The notes under the pieces were generated by a model. That model saw nothing but the letters and a program-made list of their open reading frames with translations. It did no database searches and had not been told where the DNA came from. A stretch of DNA of 64,000 nt from assembly GCA_030374805.1 (NCBI GenBank), contig JARGSG010000006.1:310001-374000 (forward strand). Reading direction: 5' to 3'. Below are positions 56,431-64,000 of the stretch, one piece after another (the first letter of the stretch is position 1; each line of letters starts with the position of its first letter). The DNA is from Gracilaria gracilis (Eukaryota; Rhodophyta; Florideophyceae; Gracilariales; Gracilariaceae). Made by a program: the position numbers and the translations under genes.

Positions 56431-56456
56431 CGACGACAAGCGTCGGAGCGTTAGGC

Positions 56457-57146
56457 TGATTAGTAGTCGGTAGAGATCCACGTGTTCACACGGTCACGAG
56501 ATGAGTCCTCGAAAGAGAGTGGCACGGCAACGACAAGGTGTCGGAAACGGGCCACTGAGAACAGGGCAAAAAGGTAAACCCAAATAGTGGAGAAAGCAAA
56601 CCACCAGAGTGGGGAAAAGAGAGAGAGAATAAAGCAAACCCAATACAGGGGCGAGTATACGACAATAGGTCGGAACGAGACACACAAATAGTGGTTATAC
56701 TCTGAGCGCCACAAGGGTGGGTAACTATACGTGAACAACGCAGTCGTCACTCCACTTGGAGGTGAACAATCCGCGAAGGCGTGATAGTTAGAGCCAGAAA
56801 ACCCTTGCTTGGCGAGGGGCAGTTTACTTGGGGGAGCGGTGCTCAACCCTCTAAGTACTGAGCTCGGCGCACCACTGACAGTGGGTGCGCCGGGCAAAAT
56901 AATCTATAAATTATCTAAATAAATACAGCAATGCTGGATGCACTGCCTCTGGCATATCCGTGCTACACGTGTGCTATTCACACCCACTAAGCGGCGCCTC
57001 GAGGCGTGCAATCCACGTGTACATATGTGGAAATTACCTCAGCGAGGCGACACGCTAATAGCGGTGTAGCTCATATATATCTACTAACGCATGATGCGGA
57101 AATTAACTAAGTACCTCAAATCGCCTCCAAGGAGCGTTGTCCTTCA
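56457..57146 (-). repeat. Gypsy-2R 3' LTR
   Basis: The minus-strand start TGAAGGACAACG directly follows the polypurine tract at 57147-57159. The far end is set at the TG at 56457; an alternative is 56410. The second LTR is outside the window, so the end is uncertain. It cuts the CoDi-like Copia. Confidence 0.55.
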
Positions 57147-57159
57147 TATCCCCCTCCTT
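57147..57159 (-). other. Gypsy-2R polypurine tract
   Basis: AAGGAGGGGGATA on the minus strand, immediately inside the 3' LTR. It places gene X between pol and LTR of a minus-strand element. The first ATG of X is only about 22 bp further on. Confidence 0.75.
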
Positions 57160-57181
57160 AAAAGTGAGCTACGCCGTCGCG

Positions 57182-59139
57182 ATGGCGGGTCAAACTCCCA
57201 ACTGTGGGCATAAAAGCGCATTCCCGAAGTCTTTGGATTCCATCTCGCCTCGCGAAGACCAAGTCACTACCACTCCAACGTGCAAACCTCGCTCCAGCGA
57301 CGATCAATCCTGTTCACAACAGTCTGCTTCTAGCTCTCGCGGTGCTACTACCAACCTTCTCGTTCCTCGAGTGCCTCGCACGATGAGCGGTCAACCTCCG
57401 AACTCGGGATACTTCTCCGGATTTCGTTCCGTGCCTCTTCCGCAAAGCGGCAATGCTTCTGGGGCGTCCCAGGGACTCAACGCCAGCGGCGGGCACATCC
57501 TACCTCCGGGGCAGCAGCCCCAAGGTCACGTCATGCTTGAAGTGCCGTGGCCTTCCCACGACGAGCTCCTCGGGCTAAACCCTCACGTTCACGCGCCTCT
57601 CTTCCGGACTGCTCCGTGGTTCCATCCTACAGCCGTTTTCAACGAGGAGCTCATCGCGTCCTACGCGGACGGTACTGATCGCCTCCCCAGGGATCTTCCA
57701 GCGTTAGTCACCACTTCGTGAGATTGGCGTCGACAGGTTGCCGTTCCTCCTCACGCAATCTTGCGGCGTTCCGGCGAGTCGCTGGCTTCCGCTCAGGCGG
57801 CATTGGTTTGCTTGGGTTATGCGCGGCAGAGCCGGGCGAACTTCGAGTTCCCAATTACTGATTCCATCAGCTTTGATCTCCGGTTGTACCGTACACAAGG
57901 CGAGATTTCGTACTGCGCCCGCTTGGCGGTGGTTGAGACTTACTCCTGGAGAGGACGTCGTAATGTACGCCAGGAGGCGGTGTGTTGGATCCATCCAATC
58001 ATCCGGGCGGAGTTCCGGTATCTTCGCCGGGAGTCCCGTTCGCGGTGGTTACAGAACTTCATCCGCGATGAGCGTCGTGCGCGTTCCCGTTTCTGGCTTC
58101 TCGTCCCGTATCAAAACACGGAGGTCAATCGAATCCGGCACAATCACCGGCTGGGCCGTTACGTTCCGATTCCCACTTGGTGGTCCTCGGTGGAGGTGTG
58201 TCGCGGGTGCTACGTGGAGTTGCCCCCGGTCCTCTCCTATCTGGGATCATGCCTCATCGAGGATCCGTATTCCAGACTGTGGTCCGTGGTGCTCACCGAG
58301 TGGGCAATCCGCACTGCGGCTTATCTCCTATGGGAAGTATATGACCAGTATCGACTATGGTATGTCCCGCCTCGCCTTCGGGCGTGCATCCGAGAACTCT
58401 CGTTGCGGGTCCCTCTGGGAGGTGAAAACAATGCCGAAGAAGTTCGTGGGTCCTCGACGTAGTCGACCGAGTTGATTGGGCCAGCGTGTCCTTCGCTCAG
58501 AGCGGCCGCGGTCACGAGGACGGCGGTTTCGACCGGTCTCCGGGACGACGTACGCCATTGGCGGGAGACTTCATCTTTTTCAATCCCTGGGAGGTGCAAG
58601 AGATCACCACAGCTGAAGCGGCAGCTCTCCGGATGGCTCCGAGGTATATCCCCTACGGGCATCCCGTTGGCTTCGTCGACGCTGACGATTCTTACCACGC
58701 CTGCGGTAGTGACGACGATCAAATGATGGACGACGAACCCGAAGTGGGTTATGATGACGACGTAGTCGAAGAGGTTCCTTCCGCCAACGCGGTTGAGCCG
58801 ACCTCCAATGACACGGCAGTGCCGGGAATGGCGACGGCTGAGCCGATGGATCTACCCGCGCCCGAACCCTCGTCGGTAGGTGCCGTGGTGGCTTCCCTTC
58901 CGGACGAACCAGATATGATCGAGGTGCCTGCCGTCCTCCCCTCTGGGGGTGGAACTGGTGAGGCGGCTGTTCTCGCTCAGTTCCTCCGAGGAGTTGGGCT
59001 TTCCGCAACTGTCGCGAGCGGGGACGTCGCTGCAATGCGGGACGCGTTGGCTGCACGCCTTACTGGCGTATCCAATCCCAGCAATGGGGGTACTGGTGAC
59101 GGCGCTCCGGGCCCTTCCAACCAAGGGTCGGGGGCATAG
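57182..59139 (+). pseudogene. Gene X of Gypsy-2R, antisense to pol (unknown function)
   Basis: Plus-strand coding region of about 650 codons inside a minus-strand Gypsy element, starting at the ATG at 57182 (MAGQTPNCGHKSAF), about 36 bp from the LTR edge. The N-terminal ~180 residues are Ser/Pro/Gly/Gln rich. The middle holds conserved blocks (FDLRLYRTQGEISY, LWSVVLTEWAIRTAAYLLWE, YDQYRLW) and many Arg and Trp residues. The C-terminal third is acidic (DDDQMMDDEPEVGYDDDVVEE) and ends Gly/Ser/Pro rich. I recognise no known domain. Its mRNA would run toward the 3' end of pol and overlap it head-on. Broken in about two places. Confidence 0.75.
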
Positions 59140-59313
59140 TTCATCTTCCTCCTGATTCCCGCTATGCGGTGTTGTTGTAGGATATAGCCTTGATGGCCAT
59201 TAAACCTACTTCCGTCTATGAAGTATATTTTTCCTTTCCCAAGTGCCAGCTTCGTCTTCTTCCACTCCTCAACTTCCTTCTCGGTGAGCTAGCTTCTTCC
59301 CCTTCGGGGCGTG
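59140..59313. other. Convergent gap between gene X and Gypsy-2R pol
   Basis: About 175 bp between the two convergent 3' ends. A T/C-rich stretch (59225-59300) may hold polyadenylation signals for both transcripts. No gene seen. Confidence 0.5.
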
Positions 59314-60844
59314 TTATCCCACTTGGGCATTGACAATTGTCGCCGGGAGACCCGTGAGAGTACGCCGATGGTACTGCACCACTTTCGATCGTGGGAGGTG
59401 CTCGATTGGCTCATACGAGTCAGCTTCGGGCCCGTAGCCGTACCAACGTACGAGATACTGTGTGTACCCCAACAGTTGGTGTGAGTGTTCCACTATGTGG
59501 TCGACTACGAACTCCTGTCGGAAGACTTCCCGGCCTTGCCGTGTGATTACGACATCCTTTGTCGGAGAGAACTCCGGCGTCATTGCAGTGTGTGGCAGTG
59601 CGTCGATGCTCCGGTTAGACAGAAATGTGTCCAACAAGGTTGGTGGCACTGTACCTTCGCGGTGTGGTCCTCTAATTCGGTCGGTGGTCACGCGTCTCGC
59701 GGTATCGGTGTTCCCGTTTCCTTGTTCCGGTAGAGTTCCTTCTCCCGCAGGAGTCCCAGGTGGGCGTACCGCAAGTTTGCGTGGTAGCAACCGTTTCGAC
59801 GGAGTTGAGTGTGGCGTCGAACGCGCTCGCGTCAACGGTAACCCTGATTGAACCGGGCTCGCTGTGGTGGCACTTGACGTTGTCGTCAAACAGATGGCCG
59901 TCATTGGTCTGCACCGTGGCGTGTTCCGCCTCCGTATGCACGGGAGGTGTCAGCTCGGTTTTCCGACGTGGTTCGCTCGCTGAGCTGATCGCCCTTACAG
60001 GTGTAGTCCGTGTGCTACGGTTGGCACTTCCCTGCTGGGCATTTAGCGACGTGTCCACGGTGTGGCCCGCCTCAGGCGTGTTGGGCGACTTAGTCTCCGA
60101 CGACTCTTCTCCGTCTTGGACGTGCGAGCTCAACGGCGCCTTAGGCGGTATTTCCACTCCGTCATGCGACGTAGTCACTCCAGGCGCGCTTTGTGGCGTA
60201 GGCAACGGCTTCGCCGGTAACGACTGAGTCTCCTCGGTCGTGTCCCGCACAGCGGTAATGTCTGGTGACGATTCTGCTTCTGCGTTGACGCACAGCGACC
60301 TTGACGAAACGCCGGGCTCCCGAGAGGGCTTTGATTGCGCATTAGCGGTGTCACTCTTCCGTGCCTCACGGTGTTTCTCACGAAAAAACGCGGAAGCATG
60401 ACGATTAACGAGTCCCTCCACCTCCTTAGATGGAGCGACATGGGGAGTGGATGTCAACGCTCCAAGGCGGCGAATCATTACGCCAAGCGGCGGGGCTTCA
60501 GACAGCGAAGCACCAGGGCGGGTAGAGTCCGATAACATCGGCAAATCCGAGAGTCCCCTACTTCGGTGTGGTACCTCTTTAGGGCGGTCGATCGGGGGTG
60601 GGTCCGGTCTGACCGTAGTGTTCGTTTCCGCTTCTGCGGTAGAATGTCCACCTGATGGGTCGTTTCCCGCAGGCGGGGGTGCAAAAACCATGCGATCGCG
60701 GGAAATGCGTTCGTGTTGCTGACCCATCTCCACTACGACAGTGTCGGATTCTACAGCAATTGATTTGAAGGGACCGTCGGCGTCGGGTGAGAGCTTGTGG
60801 CGTTTCTCCTTGCCTGGGTTCCAATACTCCTTACGGATGAACAC
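59314..60844 (-). pseudogene. Gypsy-2R integrase C-terminus, long linker and chromodomain
   Basis: From 60844: the start of the integrase C-terminal part (KKEYW-like, KRHKLSPDADGPFKSIAV), then ~330 residues of Pro/Thr/Ser/Glu-rich linker without domain. The tail is a chromodomain (FRQEFVVDHIVEHSHQLLG... YLVRWYGYGPEADSYEPIEHL, about 59390-59500), with the aromatic positions expected of such folds. It likely steers integration to marked chromatin. The linker is unusually long for a Gypsy integrase; Gypsy-2L has it too. Fossil. Confidence 0.8.
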
Positions 60845-63800
60845 ATAGTCCCCTTCTTTAAGGGCGGGTGGTCTTCGAGGGGCTCGCTGATCGAAATCAC
60901 GCTAATATGCGGCTTGTGACCGGGCCATTGACCGTTGTGCTGCAGGGACCAGCTTGGTAAGCCATGTCTTCCAGGTTTCCTTGTATCCCTTCGTCGAAGG
61001 AAATTGATCCAGTGTTCGCTGGGCTTCGAGCGCCACGGGCGGTGGGGTGCGAGACAGAACCAATTCAAATGGAGTCAATCCCGTAGTACGGTGTACCTGA
61101 ATGTTGTATGCGAATGTCAGCGCATCGGGGAACAGGTCCCACGTGGTGTTGTGATCGGCTAAGTATGAACGGAGTGCTGCTAACAGCGTCCGGTTAAACC
61201 GTTCGGCTTGCCCATTACACTGGGAGTGGTAGGTTGTCGTGAAGAGATTCTTGACATCCAGAATTCTGCATACATCCCCGAAGAACCGTGAGGCAAACTG
61301 TTTCCCGTTGTCGGAGAGTAGATTCACCGGTGGGCCGTAGACGAATGCCCAATGGGTGACGAATGCTTGCGCGACCTTCAGTGCCGTGATTCTCTATAAG
61401 GGTACGGTACGAACGAGCTTCGAGAAACGATCCGTGATCACGAGTAGAAATTTGTTACGCCACTTAGTAGCGAGGAAGGGTCCCAAATATCGATAGCTAC
61501 GAATTCCAGGGGTGCCCTTGCGGGGAAGAGCTTCAACTTTGTCGCATGGCGGCGAAGCTTGACGCGATTCCGAGCACACTCGGGGCAGAACCGCACAGTT
61601 GCGTAGCAATCCACAGCCATTGCTGGCCAGTAGAATTTCCTTCGCAATGTAAGGTACAGTTTCCGTTCTCCGACGGGGCCACTAAGTTTGGCATAGTGTG
61701 ATAAGTGTAACACCCGAGATTGTAGGGCATGTGGAACCACTATTTGTGGGTTTCCAGTTACCGTGCGAACGAGATATCCAATATCATTCACCCGAAAGGG
61801 GACATCAGCTCCTCCACTGAGTTGCGCCCGAATCTTCGTGCAGTAGAGATCGCTGAATTGTTCCCTAACCATGTCCCCCGTTGTAACGGGTACGAAGTTC
61901 CCTGGTAGGGGGTTCGCACTTTCGCTGAGAGCGAGTAGGTCATCCAGTTCCTGGTCAAAATCCAGTTCGTCTGGCCATTCCTCTTCGATATTATCCAGTT
62001 CACCTGCAGTGTAGTCGTCAACTTCGAAGCAGGGTATTTCCTCGTCATCGACGGCTAACGCTTCCCCTGTGGTGGGTAGGCGAGAAAGGGCGTCGGCTTG
62101 TGTATTGTTGGCGCCTTTCTTGTAGGCGACGTCGAAGTCGAACTCTGCAAGACGCAGTCTCCAACGCATTAAGCGGCCTGAAGGCTCCGATATGGAGAGT
62201 AGCCATCTCAACGATGAGTGATCCGTGTAAACGGTGAAATGAGCACCCATGAGGTAGGGGCGTAGTGTGCATAGTGCCCACACTACTGCAAGACATTCCT
62301 TCCCCGGGACGGAGTAATTCTTCTCATGCACGTTTAACAAACGGGACCAGTACCCAATGGGCTTGCGTTCCCCCTCTGGGATGGTTTGAAACAAGGCGCA
62401 GCTTACCTGGTAGTCACTAGAATCCGTTTCCACGGTATATGAAAGTCCCGGTTTCGGTAGTGACAACACTGGTGCCGTGGTTACAGCCTTTTTGAGAGAA
62501 TTAAAAGGCTTCCGTCTGAGTAGACGTGAATGGGTCCAACTTAGGCGGTTGACCCTTCCGCAGAAGCGCGTTGAGAGGGGCCGCAATGTCCGCGAAGTTG
62601 GGAATAAACCGTCTATAGACGTTGACTAATCCTAGGAAGGATCTCAGTTCAGTCTGGGTAGTCGGTTCCGTGGCCTGTTTCAGCGACTTCACACGAGCTT
62701 CTTCGATCATGACATGTCCTGGACGGATTATGTGACCCAGATACTTGACAGTATCCGTGAAGAATTCGCATTTCCTCAGCTTGAGTGTCACTCCGGCGTC
62801 CCGTAACGTGGCCATTATTTCTCTCACATGTGTGAGGTGATCATCCAGATTATCTGAGAATACAATGACGTCGTCAAGGTAAACGAGACAAGTAGTCCAC
62901 TTGAAGCGGGCCAGTAGAATATCAATAGCACGCTGAAAAGTAGCGGGAGCATTGGTTAAACCAAAGGGCATCCGTTTAAAACGGTAGAGGCCAGAATGGC
63001 AGACAAACGCTGTCTTGTCCTGATCCTCCTTTCTCACTGGAACCTGCCAGTATCCCCAGTTAGCATCCAAGGCCGTGAATACGGTAGCATTTCCGAGAGA
63101 ATCGATGTATTCATCCATACGTAGAATAAGGTACACGTCCTTGACGGTAAAGGCGTTTACACGACGGTAGTCGATACAGAAACGCCAGGAACCATCCGGT
63201 TTCGGAGCCAGTACCACTGGTGATACCCACGGCGAATGTGCCGGTTCTATAACTCCTGCACGGAGCATCATGTCCACCTGAAATTGCTCTTCTTCTTTGG
63301 CCTTGGGCCCTGCCCTGTACGGATGTTGGGCTACTGGCCGAGAGTTCGGAAGGAGATCAATCCGGTGTTCCGTGGTATTTATCTCTCCGAGAGAACCATC
63401 CCACATTGTGTTGAATTCACGAAGCATATCGCGCAGTCGTTTGCGGTGTATCTCCGGAACATGTCCGAGGCCGAGTTCTTCTAATTCCTTCACTGGGTCC
63501 AATTGGTCGTAACTCGTCGGAACGCGTGTCTTCTCTGTCTTAACAGGTTGCTGACCCGAGAGACTCGGCGACGGAGACGAATGAGATTCAGACTCCTCCC
63601 CCTCCTTAGAGTGAACGATTCCGAGCACATCGGCAGCAGTCATCTTCGTCGGTACCAACGCAGTTGGATGCGGCATGACCGAGCCAATCACTTGGTTTTT
63701 CACCAGATACTGGGTTGTTTTGCCTAGATTGGCTATCAACACGTAAAACGGATTATCCGGTTCCACCTGGATTACTCCATTAGCAATGGCGAGAGAGTAT

Positions 63801-63991
63801 TTATCATACAATGGCGGCAATGGCTGGACGATTCGTAAGCCGTGTTGACGGGAGTTCACCTGTACCCAGACTTGAGACTCTGGAGGCACGCGTGTCGCGG
63901 TGGCAACACGAAGCTTAGTAGATTCCCGAGAACTCGGAGGTGCTTCCTGCGCCGCAGGTAGAGGTATATGCTTCTTGAAGGCATGCCTCAA
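60845..63991 (-). pseudogene. Gypsy-2R protease end, reverse transcriptase, RNase H, integrase core
   Basis: From 63991: the segment between protease and RT (LRVATATRVPPESQVWVQV, PLYDKYSLAIANGVI). RT with FCIDYRRVNAFTVKD, FTALDANWGYWQVPV, FGLTNAPATFQRAID and the catalytic LVYLDDVIVFSD (about 62855-62890). RNase H with YTVETDSSDYQVSCAL, GKECLAVVWALC and YTDHSSLRWLL (about 62215-62450). Integrase zinc domain (LHLSHYAKLSGPVG...CPECARNRVKL, about 61550-61710) and core (LLSDNGKQFASRFF, CNGQAERFNRTLLAALRS, about 61150-61320). Gypsy order. Fossil, few breaks. Confidence 0.87.
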
Positions 63992-64000
63992 CGGACGACG

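Larger units (their letters stand above)
52012..56456 (+). mobile_element. CoDi-like Copia element (fossil)
   Basis: Plus strand. LTR/leader from about 52012 (TGTTAGAGTATTAGC), gag (about 52230-53362), protease and integrase (about 53560-54780), reverse transcriptase and RNase H (about 54830-56430). The RT style (VADIKKAFLQSGYIKRDIYV, KLPYGIVDAGRQW) differs clearly from Copia-A and B. It recalls the CoDi-like Copia lineages described in diatoms and other aquatic organisms; that assignment is by resemblance. The 3' end and 3' LTR are cut off by the Gypsy-2R LTR. Broken in about six places. Confidence 0.8.
56457..64000 (-). mobile_element. Gypsy-2R: Gypsy element with an antisense gene, continuing past the window (fossil)
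   Basis: Minus strand. Entering from 64000: protease end, RT, RNase H, integrase, long linker and chromodomain (to 59314), then gene X on the plus strand (57182-59139), polypurine tract (57147-57159), 3' LTR (about 56457-57146). Gag and 5' LTR lie beyond the window. Same layout as Gypsy-2L in mirror image. Broken in a handful of places within the window, less than 2L. Confidence 0.85.

Noticed and set aside
57137-59139. Gene X as the Gag of a separate plus-strand element whose 5' LTR is 56457-57146
   Set aside because: No plus-strand pol follows X. The bases next to the LTR read as a polypurine tract for a minus-strand element, and the same convergent arrangement occurs in Gypsy-2L in mirror image.

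Overview
This window looks like a eukaryotic transposon graveyard. Every long coding stretch I can identify belongs to a retrotransposon or DNA transposon. I see no host housekeeping gene, rRNA, tRNA or CRISPR array. The element types (chromodomain-tailed Gypsy elements, several Copia lineages including one that resembles the CoDi-like Copia of algae, an APE-type LINE, and a Harbinger relic) suggest a protist such as an oomycete or other stramenopile. A red alga is also possible. This is inference from family resemblance, because no host gene is present to confirm it.

Layout, left to right. (1) 1-30445: two Copia-B elements on the minus strand lie in tandem and share one 710-bp LTR. That shared LTR was split by a Copia-A element (1821-14177, target duplication GTTGT). 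Copia-A was itself split by a Gypsy element (Gypsy-3, 6014-11534, target duplication CATGT). The right-hand Copia-B was split by a second Gypsy (Gypsy-1, 16782-26533, target duplication agaat/agact). (2) 30446-39103: LINE fragments in both orientations, mixed with Copia-A and Copia-B LTR pieces and one solo Copia-B LTR. (3) 39104-44313: a minus-strand Copia-A copy carrying a ~740-bp unidentified insertion. (4) 44314-50098: the 3' half of a third Gypsy family (Gypsy-2L, plus strand). (5) 50110-52003: DNA-transposon relics, one piggyBac-like tail and one Harbinger transposase. (6) 52012-56456: a CoDi-like Copia. (7) 56457-64000: Gypsy-2R, a relative of Gypsy-2L on the minus strand, running off the window.

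Two signals stand out. First, Gypsy-1 is filled with an 11-bp interrupted palindrome, ACC-N5-GGT. I count 69 exact copies in 9.75 kb where about 2.4 are expected by chance. They lie in the LTRs, in all three codon phases of the coding part and most densely in the 2.25-kb 3' noncoding region. This resembles a dispersed protein-binding site or RNA element that the transposon has accumulated. Second, Gypsy-2L and Gypsy-2R both carry an extra gene ('X') between integrase and 3' LTR, on the strand opposite to pol. In 2R it begins only about 36 bp from the LTR, so it should be transcribed from an antisense promoter in the 3' LTR, as HTLV-1 HBZ is. X is recognisable as the same protein in two clearly diverged elements, which implies it was kept by selection.

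All LTR elements here are treated as fossils. Most are broken in several places. LTR pairs inside the window are about 95-97% identical by eye, so the insertions are fairly recent but not fresh.
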